64,000 nucleotides of DNA from Actinernus sp. WN-2022 (GCA_030867875.1 JAOWCC010001589.1:83227537-83291536); one strand, 5' to 3'. Counted from the stretch's first letter, positions 1 to 12,554 are shown. Program-made: numbers and translations. The notes: generated by a model from the letters alone, not told the origin.

Positions 1-65
1 AGAGTGACCAGAAAAAAGAAACCTTCATCACTCGAACGGTTAATTTTAATGGAATTACACCAGAG

Positions 66-3000
66 ATGTTAAAGCTAACGATGATGTTTTTTCAACGTTT
101 AATTCTATCTCTACTATGGCGCCGGCCAAAGTTTCGAATGATATTTATGATAGCTGCAATTGGAGGATCACTGGGTTTGGTTATTCTCTTCAACCGTCTA
201 CAGCTACTGGACCTAAAGTTAGAGAGGCTTCCAAAGAGTATCAACGAGGTAATATATACCTAAAACCATCAGAAATGAAAGACGCGCTAAGTTTTCAAAC
301 ACTAAGCGCTGCTTTTTCAACTGATTATTATCGCGAAATCTGTGCCATTTCACTCGCAGCAGAACAAACAGAGTGAAACACATATTACTCGTAGTATATT
401 ACTGTCCATTGTTGTCAACAGTTTTTGTGCCGGCTCAGTTTCGGCCGTATCGGTGTTAATTTAGGGAAGTTATTTTGCAATTAAAGGATGTACAATTAAT
501 CGTTATTTTTACGGATCCAATTAAATCTTTCCAACCGACCGGTTATTTTTTCTGCTTTTTATTATCATTTCATAGTTTCTGTTAAAGTTAAGTGTTCAAA
601 TACAAATCGTAACCTATATTCCAAGTTATTTTTTCAAAGAAAGGATGTACAATTAATCGTTATTTTTACTGAGCCAAATCGTAACCTATATTCCAATTCA
701 GCGAAATACAGTGTTTGTATGGGAATACGATGCCAAATGGTTTCCGTAAATTCAAATTTCTGAAATATTTACTGCATGCAAACTTAAGATACCAGGTAAA
801 AGATTAACTGATCACAATTTGAGGGATGTAGCCGTGCTGGGAAGCGTGCAATCGTGTTTCGTTTTTTCATACATTTGTCTGTAATAACGAGCCAAAGTCC
901 GCGGGAAATCTTTTGCCTTGTATCTTAAGTTTGCAGACAGTGAATATTTCAGAAATTCGATTTTACGGAAATAATTTGGCATCCGATCTCCATACAAACA
1001 CTGTATTTCGCGCCATGTTTGCACCCCTTTCAAAATGTCGGAATTAACCGCGAACTGGTCTTAAACAGCTTTTAAACATGTACCTGCGGTTCAAGTTCTC
1101 GATTTATTTGAAAATCGAGTAGACCTTTTTAGTCGAATTTTAATGGCCTGGTTGTACTGGACAGCATTTATTGAACTGCACTTGTACGAGATAGTGTTAT
1201 TAGCAAAACCTGTTTGTAAATGCTATTTTCCACCTCCAATTGATCGTCGATCTTTCTAAAACAGCGTTTTAAAAGATAGCTTGCCGTCCACTAGTATTAT
1301 ATCAGCACGTGACTGTATTATATCAGCACGTGACTGTATTATATCAGCACGTGACTGTATTATATCAGCACGTGACTGTTTCCTGCAAAAGGCCTATTTC
1401 ATAATTATAATTAGTCAGTTTTCAAATGTTATACTGGTATATATAATAACCAAGGATACTGTTTTGTTTGGCATATCGTATCTGTTAATTACATTTCTGC
1501 CATGTAACAACGCATTATAGTTTGAAGAGTAACTTTCATCACTTGAACGGCTAATTTTAATTGAATTTCACAAGAGTTGTTAAAGCTAACGATGAAGTTT
1601 TTCATGGCGCCGGCCAAAGTTTCGAATGATATTTATGATAGCTGCAATTGGAGGATCACTGGGTTTGGATATTCTCTTCAACCGTCTACAGCTACTGGAC
1701 CTAAAGTTAGAGAGGCTTCCAAAGAGTATCAACGAGGTAATATATATATATACCTAAAACCATCAGAAATGAAAGAAGCGCTAAGTTTTTAAACACCAGC
1801 GCTGTAAAGTTGTTAATGAGTTGTGTTGTGGTGTGTACTTTTTCAACTGATTATTATCACTTAAATCGGTGTGAAAGATTGTAGTTGAAAGCAATATATA
1901 TGCTAAAAAGGTGGGATAGTCTATTTCGAAATACAAGATACAGATATACGAAGTTACAGAAAATGGCGGAAATTTTAAAATTCAAAAAAGTTATATATTT
2001 TGTCAAGAGACCATTGATTTATTTTTAGCCTGCATACTGGGTGGACTATTCGTACCACTCTATGCGATTGGTTGTTGGTGTCACGTGTCCGAATGGACCG
2101 GCGGGCTGAGATCAGAAGGTATATACTTCATGGTAGTGTTTCGTCCATACGGTCTCCCTGCATAATCATTTTCTCTACTGTTTTACAGTATTATGCAGGG
2201 AGACTATGTGGAACGAAACACTACCATGAAGTATATACCGATCAGAAGAATGCTATAACCAAGCATTCACAATTTTCACGACAGTAACTCTACAGATTCA
2301 TATTGATTACCGTGTTGAAAAAGCATGTCCGATTATTTACGATATTATAACCATATTTCTAATTTCTTTAGCGAATTATAAGTGTCTGTTTAAGATAATT
2401 TCAAACTCAGTCTACAAACTGAACGTTTAAAGAATCATAAGCATCAAAAAGAGCAAATTATCCGGCTGGTTCTGAACCTATAATGTCTAGCTATAGCTAT
2501 AATATACGTGAACACAAACAACAGGGGACATGTATCTTGTGTATATTAGGAAGTTGTAATCCACGCGCATTGTCAGAAATCTATTCCATTGTGGGTGGGG
2601 CGTAAAATTATGCAATAGCGCCTGTCAATCGTAAATCTCTATTTCTCAGGCTCTTTAGCGCTTTAATTCTTGCCACCCATTCACTACATATTCAGGCAAG
2701 TATTGCAGAAGTTCTGACATAATGGAATGAGCTAGCTAAAGAATAACAATTTTATCGAGGACCGAGAGCTGTTATTTACCGGGAACACACTCGAGATTTC
2801 CTCCCCATTTTTTTTATATTCCCGCCACCGCCAAGACAAAACTTAAAAGTCAGATTCAAACAATCACACTGAGTTACGAATAAACTAGTTACCAGGTTCT
2901 TACAGGCCAATCGAGAGCAATATGACAATATGGTGAAGTTCATAGAAGGGAGAAGAAGTCGACGGCTGTCAACCTCGTCCCCAGGGTCTTCTCGGTCAGA

Positions 3001-6000
3001 TCCAAGATGGCAGCTACTCCGAGAGAAGACCCTGGTAAAGGCTGGATCACGTGATCAAATACTCCCAGATTTTGGGAGTATATGGTCACGTGATTTGGCG
3101 ATCTAAGATGGCGGCCAAGCTAAATATGGGAATATTTCAAGACGTGTACAAACCATTGGTATCCCAATCCGGAGTGAGCGAGAAGTGATTAACGGTATTT
3201 CCACGCAGCGAACGATGCAGTGAAAACAGGTCTACTAAATGGCTCGAAATGGAGTTTACTTGGATAAAGAAACAGTGGAAAGGTATCACAAAGCTACCAG
3301 GATGTATCTAAGCTAGAAGAGAATCCTAAAGAGCCGTTCATTTTCCGTTAGCGTTGAAACGAAGCTATCGATAGCACATGTTCAGGTTTAACGGCTTCTC
3401 CTGGCTTTCCCACTGATGAATCTTACCAGAAAACTACCCAGTAATGCACTTCATCTATTGCTCTTACTACCTACACAACGTGTTTTAAGGTTATTTAAAA
3501 TAGTTTTATTGATACAATTTGAGCAATCTAAACTATATACAAGTTCATCTCTCTGGACTCAGTCCGTTTGGCCAATAAAAAGCATGTTAGAACCACTCTT
3601 GCGTCATAATCGAGTAGCCAATCAAAATACGTGACAGTTCAGCGTTTACCAGGGTCTTCTCTCGGGTAGCCGCCATCTTGGATCTGACCTAGAAGACCCT
3701 GGGGACGAGGTTGGACGGCTGTACGGGTTTCGTTTTGATGTTCTTTCGAGCTGTGGTAGTGTATAGATATCTGAAAATCACTCAAATTTAACCTCACTGG
3801 GAAGCTGTCGGTAAATACTAAGTCACATTTGCATATAATTGTGTAATAAAATGACATTTAAGCTACTCGATTCCATCGTTACAAATTAAGAAACGCTTAT
3901 GCTTATTCTCCAAAGTTGATCAAAGCAACCATCAGTGTGGCTAAAATGAAGGAAATGACCTTATTACACTTAATTTTCGCGTCACTTTAATTTCGCGATT
4001 TTTTTAAAATCGCGAAATTAAAGTGACGCGAAAATTAAGTGACCACACATATAAGCTTAAAGTGAAATATATGCCCTTTAATGGACGTTTTGAGTTCACG
4101 AAACGCGAAAATTAAGTGTCGCGAAATATGGCCATCCAAAAATCGCGACAATTTGATGTCGCGAAAATTAAGTGTAATAAGGTACAGTGAACATGGAGGC
4201 TAAAACACACGGTTAATAGTGCATTAATTGGGTACTACTTCATGTAGCTGTGAGAATAGCCTAAATTAGCCTAATTAGTGATTAGCTCTAAAACACCCAA
4301 AATTTGTGACTACCTCTAAACACCCTAAATTAGTGAGCACCCGTTGTTGACGGTTAGGGTGTTTTTTAAATGTAGGGTCAGGGTTTTATAAGGGTTTGGG
4401 ACAGTTTGTGCAGCTACATGAAGTACTTTTCGAAAATTAACAACCAGATGTTAGTCTTTTATTAAAAAAAAATACTGACAACAGGTTTTTCTCCAGTTCC
4501 AACAGCTTGAAGAATTACCTGATCCCGAAGTGCCTACGGTTCCGACGGCATTTAAAAGATTTCTCCCTCGAGAATCGTTTCTTGCTGGTTATCTTGAGGT
4601 AAGAGGCAATAAGCAATCAACCTTTACCATTCTTTTGTGTACTTTATAAAAAACCTCCCCTTTTAAAATGGCGGCGTCTGAGCAGTTCGTTTGAGACGAC
4701 TGGGACGACCATATGGAAACTGGTGGGTCGTCCCGGTCGCCTGAACATATTTTGGGACGACTATATGGAAACCAGGCTTAAGGAAGCAGTAGCGTTAAAA
4801 AAGTGATACAATGAAAGCGCATCATACCGACGTTGTATTTGAAAAAAATGTTTTGAAATCTAGAGACTCTGAAATGCTATTTACAGTGACCCCAGGAGTC
4901 ATAGGGAGGCTGAACCCAACCCCTGGTTCCGCCTGTGAGAACGATGGCTTGAGTGGTTAGACTAAACTTCTCGCTATTGGTTTCTATCGACTTTGATAGT
5001 TTATTCGGGGCTGTGCCCCTCGCCAACTATTTAACAATTAGACCCGCAGCCCGAATGGGCTACGAGTCAATAGCCTATGAGGCGCAGCCGAATGGGCTAT
5101 TTAATTCGTAGCCCATGAGGGCGAGAGGTCTAATTGTTTTAGTATAAACTAACTAGTCGGACAGTAGAAAATAATAGAAAGAAACAAATTGAAGTTGAAA
5201 AAATGTTATTATTTCGTGAAAATGCGTGCGGTTTTTCTCTACCATGGGCTATCACAAATAGACCTATAGTAGCGTATCCAATCAGAATACAGGATTTGTA
5301 ATAGTCCACTAGTTGGTTTATACTAATTGTCATTAGTATATACCACACCAGTGAATATCACTTTTCGCACGCTCTGATTGGCTACTCAAACAGTGAATAT
5401 GATTTCATATTCACCTCTGAGCAAAGCAGCGATCGTCTAGCGCGAGTTTTTGTCCATTTGACAGAAAATAAAATAAGTATTTGGTGCTGGCTATTCACCT
5501 GGAGTGTGGTATGTACTAATTAACAATTATTCACCTCAGTGTTGGTGAATAGTGGTGGATAATTGTTAATTATATATAGAGCTCACCACAAATTTTGGTG
5601 CGCGCTCATTGGCCAAAAGCAATCACGTGACGTGATAGTGTGTCGTCCGCGGAGGCAAACTGTCAGGCGATAGTGCCCGCTGAGAGCGAAAGACAATTTT
5701 GTGATGAACAATAACGACAAATAGAGTGTGTTTGTCTCGGAACTATCGGCTGAGAGTTTCCCTTGGAAATTTGATGATATATTTGTTTTAAGAACATCAC
5801 TGAAATAAATTTCCGCGGGCAACTTTCCGCCGATAGTTCCTCGACGGACACAGTCTATTTGTATAATAGAAACCTCGAGCTCGCAGTCTAATTAGCCGGT
5901 AACAAAACGAGCGGGGGACTGGAACCGAGTCAGTAAAACTAATTCAATTAATAACTAGTCAAATTAAGCATTATTTTCCAAAAGAACAGATCAAACTTAG

Positions 6001-9000
6001 CTAGTCTGGAAAGCTTGGTGAACTTTGGCTCAATATTGATGATGGTAGAAGGCATCATACATACAAACTCTGTTATTTTTTAACATTATTTTTTAACATT
6101 GTAAAATTTTGGAGGGACAGAACTTTCAATTCCTTATAATTCAAACAAGATTCACTTGAATCACGTCAAACTTGGCACACATGCTAATTTCAACATGCTC
6201 TATCATATGATGAACTTAATTTTAGAATTAGACTAATTCTGATAAACTCGGTCCCAGTCCCCTGCTCGTTTTGTTAACGGCCAATTGTTAAGCAAAGCTC
6301 CCAATTAACGGGAGGGACTCACTCTGATAGAGGATTGTGGGTTTTGATAAGAAATTACACACAGGTCCGATACCACTGGAAAAATCGAACCCTGCATTTA
6401 CAGACTATAAGTCTATAAGATGTCAGTAATATATATATAGGCAAGCCTATGAGCGGAGCTCCCAATAATCAAATACAAAGAGATGCACACGCATATAATA
6501 ATGTAATGGAAATTAATTAACGAAAATAAATAGTGCACGTGCAGTTGAGTTGCACGCGCATATATGTTGAGTTGCACGCGCATATGTAACGGGAAATGTA
6601 ATGCGTGCGTGCAGACGTAATTAAATACTGCACGTGCAGATGAGTTGCATGCGCATACAACAGAAAGAACATGACGCGTATGCGTGCATGCGGAGATGTA
6701 ACGGAAAGAAGTTGGAAATTGAATATTTTACGCATTACGGCAATAAAATTACACTGATCACTGAGATCATTTAGAAAATTCCAATTCCCAGATACAGAAT
6801 GTGAAGGACTGGACGGCGGTTAAATAGCCAAACAAAATCGAGCACCCGATTCAGGAGTCGAAAACCTCACGTGTTCCGCGGTCAGGCTAGCGGTCGGTGT
6901 CGCTAAAATTTCACTCTCATGATTAATTTATGAGAGTGAAAACAATCGTCTTGTGTAGCAGGCTAATATGTATGGTGCTCCGCTCCCGTTCGGCCCGCGC
7001 GGGAGCTCCGCTAAAAAGTGTGGGCATTTTACGGCGTGGTATATACAGTGTTACAAGGTACAATGTTACAGTGACACGAAGACCTCAAATTTTATTTTTT
7101 AAGCGGCCCGCTAAATATAGGTTTCACTGCACAGTATAAAACGGACTGTTATCTGGGTCACTCCGTGGCGTGAGGCTATAATTCGTGCATTAACGGTATT
7201 ATCTTTCAGCATGACTGCTTTGTCTGACTATTTTGTTATTTAATTTTAACTTTTGAACGTTAGGCATTTAACCCCGGGGGATACTCCTGTTTGTGACGTA
7301 TTACGTATGTGCCGCCGGGGTGGGTCAGGGTTTTGAGCTCGGTTTGGGCAGGTAGGGTCAGGGTTTTGACCTGATTTGGGCAGATCAGGGTCAGGATTTG
7401 AGTATAATTTGGGTGCAGTCAGGGTCGGGGTTCAGTATTTTTTAGGCAGTTAGGGTTCAGTTATTTTTAGCTACTATGTCAAAAAAAGACATTCTGTTGC
7501 CGCATTTGGATCGCCTGCCCACATGCAAGCACTGAGGTTCCCATACATCGTTACGCCGCTAATTCGTACTTCAGTACTTATCTGTGTACTTCATCTGCTG
7601 ATTTGTTTACCCAATGCCACGTCCCGACTTGAAATGTTCCGTATTTTGCATGCAATCCCGGTACGCGGTATACCGGCCGGGATATATATCCGACCGTGTT
7701 TTGAAAACAATTTAAAGAAGGGGCAATCCCCCGCTTCGGCATTTAACATTGAACCACTTTATTGCCCTTTTCAAAGAAACATTTTACAACACAAATACGA
7801 AATTAAAGCTGAAAGCTTTATTCTCATTATATTGACAACTAGACATATGAGAACAACTCGAAAGCCATAGGCTACTTTGTTCCCTGCATACAATCTCCAT
7901 TTTTTTATATTAGCTATGTATACTTCAATTTAGCTTTTTATCTACCATTATTGTATTTATACCGATATAGTGTGAATAAACTTGAACTTGAACTTAAAAA
8001 AAAAAGAGAGAGAGAACGTTGGTGACGTCTGTTTTCTCAACCACAGCTTTCGTATAAATAAACAACCGTGTATCGGCTCTTGGCTGGCTAGTGACACTCG
8101 ACCGGGTGCCGAGAAATTGTGCAGACAGTTAGTTTCACAGTAGGTGCTTGTAAGCGGGCTCGTCGTTTGATATATGTCACTGAGTCCATCCAAGAAATTC
8201 TGGATTCACTTGTTAGTCTGGCTATGTTCAATATATAGCAATCCAAGGCAAATGTAATCAACTTTGAAATTTGAGATCTTCGTATCACTGTATCACCATT
8301 GTATCATGTAACACTGTATATACCACGCCGCATTTTACACTGAGACATTTTATAAACTTTGGAAACGAATTGGAAAATGCCTGTGAATGCATAGCCTGCG
8401 TGCAGACGTCCTCGCTCTCTCTCTCTCTTTGCAGGGAGAGAGGACATCTGCATGCAGGCTACGAGTGTACAAATATGCTATATTTTTACAAACATTTTAT
8501 AGAGTAGAACGTAAATTTCATAATCGTCACATAAACTTGAGGTTGAATTGGTAATTTCTCGCAGGTCCCCGGTGTCGACCTGCCTGGTATTGGTGACATG
8601 TATATTTTCTATTCCAAGAACAACATCTCCGATATCCGGGCCGAATGTAACAGGTTTGGCAAGTCCTGCAAGGGATTCATGTACGTACGAGACCCGAGTA
8701 AAGGAAAATTGTGGTCCAAAATGAAGCAATCTTTTGCTATTCCTGTGCAGTCTGAGAAATGGAGCCTTTATATCAAAAAGGAGTACGTTCATCTCTACGT
8801 CAATGGTAAAGAAACGGTTCTGATTGGTTTTCAAGTATCAAATATTTCCTAATATTTAATATTTTTTATGTATTACAAGAGCACGTCTTGAAATTCTCAC
8901 CATTCATTGCAGGTTATTTCCTCACGAGGAAGACTAAAGGGGTGATTCTTTTTGCATAACTGAACGACTATTTAAACAGGGAATAATCCTATCATAAACT

Positions 9001-12000
9001 TCAAAGTCACCAAAGATAGACAGTCAGTCGATTGTTGCAAATTAAAAGGGAATAGTTCTGTAATTTTCGAAGTAACGTTGCTTACGGGACCACTTCGACC
9101 CGAACTAACCTAAAGCGTTTACATTGGAACTGACGTGACACGCCGGAGCGTGACTCTTGGGTGTGAGTCTGTTACTAACTCTGAGGTTTGTTTCATACAC
9201 AGGCTTGAAAACCAATCTCTCATGTGCAGTACCGCTGACCCACTTGAAAGTTGGTGAGAGTGGATGCAGGCTTCCACAACTCGATCCTTACTATAAAGAA
9301 ATCGCACACCTCATGAAGCTGCTGCCTCCGATCAAATGCAACTACAAACACTCATACACAATACTTGAAGACAACGTGTTGAGGATTCGAGAGGACATTA
9401 AAAAAGGTATAGATCGTTTTCACGTGACGTCATCAAAATTCTAAAATCTAAACTAAATTATCTATAACCCTGTTCTTTTAATATGTTTTAGGTATCGGTA
9501 TACTAAGTATTCTTTTAAAATTTTAAGTCGATACGGTGAATCGTTATTGAGTTAGAGTATTTTGAATTTTGTGACAGCCCAGCTCAGCGTGTTTCCTAAA
9601 TCTCATGGAAATCCATATATTTCTGCCAATTTAAAATGTTAGACTTTCTAATGTGTTTTGAAGTGAATGCTAATCGTATTGCTGGAAAAAAACAGCTTTA
9701 TTTGTAGAGTACGTTTTCGGCCGCCATCTTGGTGTACCAAAGAGGTACACCAACATGGCCGCCGCATACAAATTACACTAAATTGTTTGAATGTTATTTG
9801 TCCGACAGCTCAGATACGAAGTACTCTAATGCTCCAAAATTTCGGTCATTTATATATGTTGACCTGCTCTATACACAACATTAAACATATTTTACTAATG
9901 TCAGTCATTTCTTGAGGCAATTTTTTTTGTGACGTCAGTGAGAACGATCTATAGAGGAATTATCCACAAAAATTCCCAAGCTATGCATCACGTAACTCTG
10001 AATTAGTTTGAAAGTAGCCGTCAGTCTTCGTATTCATCGGTCGTATTTTAATACATTTTGAAAACTTCCGAGGATCTTGTTCGGTTTTAGTTTCAAGAGA
10101 GAGTCTAATGATCATATTTTTATTCCTTATTCTTATTGCATCATTCTCCATTCCCCATTCTGTATATATCTTCCCCTTCTTCATTCCCCATTGCCATTCT
10201 CATTTGTATTGGGTATGGGTTCTTGACAAAAAGAGTCTTTCCGAATTTTGTCCATCGCGTTAGCATTACAATTCTAATGTTTATAAACTTGAACACTTCT
10301 TTCCCACGATAGATTTTAAGTTAAACAGATTAAGCGAAGTTCCTTCTAAAATAATGGTCATATTGGGTGTATCAAATATATCAGTAAATCATACTTCGTT
10401 ATTATATTAATATTCCTCAATCAGCATAATTTGGAACTTATTCATATCTTTTTCATTCTCCGCAAATTGTGTTCCTCTAAAACTGAGTATAACTATTGAA
10501 TAACTTTTTGTTCAACAGATAGCGAGTTAGAATTTGTCACTGCCAAACCGATTCGTCGCGGAAAGGACGACTTCTCGTTCATGCATGGACCAACACAAAA
10601 TCTTACTTTCAGCAGCAGAGGAATTCCCATTCAGGAAGACTTTTGGGAAGTAACGTCTGTCTTGAAAAGTAAGGAGATAAAAACAACCTTCCATATGTCT
10701 GTGGTAGAGAAACCCGACGTTCAACAGCGCATGCCAAGTAAAGATGCACCGCTGGACATAATGATCGTAACGTTTGATAGCACGTCTGCGGCTCACTTTC
10801 AACGCATGCTGCCCAAAACATTTGCGTATCTTAAGCAGGATATGAAATCGCTTTTATTCAAGGGTTACTCCGTCGTTGGAGACGCAACATTACCGAATGT
10901 CAACGCTTTGCTGACAGGGAGGACTGTAAATGAGAATTGTGAAGTGAAGGAAGCGAGGAGAGGTGCCCATAATGCTGGAACTGTGGACGAGTGGCCTTTT
11001 ATATTCAAGGATTTTAAGGAGAATGGATTTAGCACATTATGGAGTGAAGATTTTCCTATGTTGGGTAAATATCGTTTTACTTTTGCAACTTTTTAACAGT
11101 GCAAATAATTTAGAAGAGAGTTAAATAACAATTTAATAAAATCAGCCTAGAAAAAAAAGGGAAAAAATAATTACAAGCAAGGAATGGTAAAGGTCGCTTA
11201 TCAGGCGAAAATTCCCGTGTAAGCGTAGTCAGGATTCTGGTTAATGAAAATATTTGAAGGACGTGTAACCTGCAACGTGAGTCGCAAAGCATTAATAAAG
11301 TAGTGCCAATAGGATGTCCCTTCATGGCCACCGTACGACAACCCTGTTAACTTCTATTACTTTTTAATTATTTAATGTAAATTATCCTTGACACAAGTAA
11401 ATTGTTGTCGTACGTTGTGACTTTGGAAATATTTTGTCATCATGATCAAGGTCGGCCTGAAGATATTTGGAGACAAAATTACACAGCAAATAATGGTTAC
11501 GTTATTAGTTAACACATTTTTATCTCAATTGCTCGTTTAGGAACATTCACCTTACGCACTCAAGGCTTTGATCAACAGCCTACTGATCACTACGCTCGAC
11601 CCTTTTGGCAGGTCGCCGGAGGTAACTGTATTGGGGAACAGCCTCAAGTTAGACTTCAGTTAAACTACCTCAAGAGTTTCATGCAGGCATATCCTGGACG
11701 GCGTAAATTTGGTTACACATTCTTGTGTGATTTGTGTCATCAAGCTATTAACTTTATGAGCGTCGCCGATTTGGAGATACTCTCCTTTCTGGAATCCTTA
11801 CGCGAGGGAAATCTCTTGAATGAGACAATGTTTGTTATGATGGGTGATCACGGACCTCGTTTTGGTGAGATACGAGACACAAATCAAGGCAAACTAGAGG
11901 AAAGACTTCCTTTCCTGTCCATAACGCTTCCGGAGTGGTTTGAAGAGGCTTTTCCTAATAAAGCTAAACATTTGCGAATGAACACAGAACTCATCACCTC

Positions 12001-12553
12001 TCCATACGATCTTCATGCAACATTTCTTCACCTTCTGTCATTTTCAACACCTCCTAAGAAGAAAAAGAACATTCATGGCACAAGTTTATTAGAGGCGCTA
12101 CCGCTGAACCGTTCATGTGCGGACGCACATATTACCGACCAGTGGTGTCCGTGTCTAACTTGGCATGCTGTCCATACTGCGCATGCGCATGCCAAGAAAG
12201 CTGCACACATTGCTGTTTCACGTATTAATCAACTTTTGGCGGGAAACAACCTGACAATGAGTTTATGCCACAGAGTAAAGCTTAAGAGAGTTATTCAGGC
12301 TTTTCAAAAGATGCCCAACGCCAAGGTGCAAGACAAATCACATGAAGACGAATGTAGTTATCAAATCCAGTTCGAGACCAGTCCGGCAGATGCAAAGTTT
12401 GAAGCTATTGTACGGTTTACCTACACTGGAGAGGTCTTCGTTTACGGGACAATCAGTCGCATCAATGCCTATGGCTCACAGCCAAATTGTATTGAAAATA
12501 CATTACCTTTGATGCGTAAATTCTGCTGTTGTGCTGGATTCACCAACAAATAA
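66..12553 (+). CDS. DUF229 family membrane protein, six coding exons, 762 aa
   Basis: Coding exons are 66-248, 4497-4598, 8565-8805, 9203-9406, 10519-11064 and 11541-12553. All junctions are AG/GT and all phases match, giving 763 codons including the stop. Residues 25-42 form one hydrophobic signal-anchor after a basic stretch (WRRPKFR), so a Golgi or surface type II protein is likely. Residues 96-176 form a Cys-containing module that resembles PAN/apple domains only loosely. From about residue 180 the protein matches DUF229, a family with the alkaline phosphatase/sulfatase fold: VTFDSTS (Asp330-Ser331-Thr332), LPNVNALLTGR, MMGDHGPRFGE (Asp528-His529-Gly530), ERLPFLSITLPEWF and TSPYDLHATF. 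Substrate and reaction are unknown for the family. The ATG at 66 is the first Met before the anchor; a 5' exon may lie outside the window, because CAG precedes it by two bases. Introns 1 and 2 are packed with small repeats. Confidence 0.88.
701..1013. repeat. Inverted-repeat (hairpin) element in DUF229 intron 1
   Basis: About 100 bases around 701-800 reappear inverted at about 890-1013, for example GCGAAATACAGTGTTTG against CAAACACTGTATTTCGC. The arms have diverged. A related fragment occurs near 53370-53420. Just upstream, two short sequences near 484 and 607 are repeated near 642 and 677. This looks like a small non-autonomous DNA element, with no coding content. Confidence 0.55.
1294..1378. 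repeat. 21-bp tandem repeat, four copies, each with CACGTG
   Basis: Four almost perfect head-to-tail copies of a 21-base unit read TATTATATCAGCACGTGAC plus two bases. Every unit contains the palindrome CACGTG, the canonical E-box. The array lies between the two copies of DUF229 exon 1. The open frame through it (IISARDC units) is only a by-product of the 21-base period. Confidence 0.8.
1527..1875 (+). pseudogene. Decayed tandem copy of DUF229 coding exon 1
   Basis: This stretch repeats about 20-350, including exon 1, its splice donor and some flanking intron. Relative to the copy at 66, the start codon has become TTG and 23 bases are missing before GGCGCCGG, so the full reading frame is lost. 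The donor (AACGAG/GTAAT, exon end 1736) is intact and in phase 0. An internal ATG at 1626 would give 37 residues that include most of the membrane anchor (with one Val to Asp change) and would splice in frame to the exon at 4497. It is therefore either a dead duplicate or an alternative first exon; the sequence alone cannot decide. Confidence 0.7.
2118..2239. mobile_element. 122-bp hAT-like MITE with 8-bp target duplication
   Basis: The element is nearly a perfect palindrome. It begins GGTATATACTTCATGG and ends with the inverse, and its arms are about 55 bases long around a short AT-rich loop. It is flanked by GATCAGAA at 2110-2117 and again at 2240-2247, an exact 8-base direct repeat. Eight-base duplications are typical of hAT transposons, so this is probably a non-autonomous hAT derivative. 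Confidence 0.75.
2970..3713. mobile_element. 744-bp Mutator-like non-autonomous element with 9-bp target duplication
   Basis: The ends are long inverted repeats of roughly 65-70 bases starting CAACCTCGTCCCCAGG. They are flanked by the exact 9-base direct repeat GACGGCTGT (2961-2969 and 3714-3722). A 9-base duplication with long terminal inverted repeats fits Mutator-like elements. No transposase is encoded. Related termini (CAACCTCGTTCCC) occur near 36219 and 62937-62949, so the family is dispersed here. Confidence 0.75.
3958..4183. mobile_element. MITE with 24-bp perfect terminal inverted repeats
   Basis: The left end ACCTTATTACACTTAA and the right end TTAAGTGTAATAAGGT are inverted copies over 24 bases. 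The interior is a string of TTCGCG/CGCGAA motifs in both orientations, including a second hairpin near 3985-4040. Sequences of the same TTCGCG-rich family recur at 63050-63460. No clear target duplication was found. Confidence 0.6.
4232..4428. repeat. Small inverted-repeat element
   Basis: TACTTCATGTAGCTG near 4237 is repeated inverted as CAGCTACATGAAGTA near 4411. Between them are short direct repeats of AACACCC/CCTAAATTAG. It lies in intron 1 just upstream of the exon at 4497 and has no coding content. Confidence 0.45.
5032..5880. repeat. Composite of four adjacent MITE-like blocks
   Basis: Four units lie end to end. There is a hairpin at about 5032-5137 (AACAATTAGACC ends). A MITE at 5139-5326 has ends TTAGTATAAAC. 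A second MITE at about 5335-5520 has ends TTAGTATATACCACAC. A fourth block, about 5580-5880, contains GACACACTCTATTTG-type motifs. An inverted copy of the composite, lacking the third block, lies at 35210-36160, and fragments of the fourth block occur at 36163-36215 and 62950-63560. Confidence 0.6.
5896..6280. mobile_element. MITE, copy 1 of a two-copy family
   Basis: The ends CCGGTAACAAAACGAG and CTCGTTTTGTTAACGG form inverted repeats that continue into GGGGACTGGAACCGAG. A second copy in the same orientation lies at 58470-58882 with clearly recognisable similarity along its length. Neither copy codes for protein. This one lies in intron 2 of the DUF229 gene. Confidence 0.65.
6281..8390. other. 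DUF229 intron 2, low-information stretch
   Basis: No coding exon is recognised. A degenerate direct repeat of GTTGCACGCGCATA-type sequence occupies about 6530-6680. A GC-rich degenerate repeat with GGGTCAGGGTTTTGA units lies at about 7270-7460. Near 7930-8007 a possible retroelement 3' end reads AACTTGAACTTGAACTT followed by a run of ten A. The open frame at 7523-7870 shows no family I recognise. Confidence 0.4.
8391..8463. repeat. Short hairpin element
   Basis: AGCCTGCGTGCAGACG and its near-exact inverse (CTGCATGCAGGCTA) enclose a CT-rich loop of CTCTCTCTCT. It sits about 100 bases before the third DUF229 coding exon. It resembles a minimal MITE. Confidence 0.5.
9718..9765. repeat. Short palindrome in DUF229 intron 4
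   Basis: GGCCGCCATCTTGGTGTACC and its near inverse face each other across five bases, a compact hairpin. The CGCCATCTTGG motif is shared with other small elements in the window (for example at 3670 and 36342). Confidence 0.45.
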
Positions 12554-12554
12554 A
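12549..12554 (+). terminator. Poly(A) signal AATAAA of the DUF229 gene
   Basis: AATAAA overlaps the stop codon TAA (12551-12553). No other AATAAA was seen in the next several hundred bases, so the 3' untranslated region may be extremely short. Assignment is by motif only. Confidence 0.45.

Noticed and set aside
7523..7870. 115-codon frame with a hydrophobic N-terminus
   Set aside because: No family resemblance, and it lies inside DUF229 intron 2 next to a retroelement-like tail; insufficient support for a gene.
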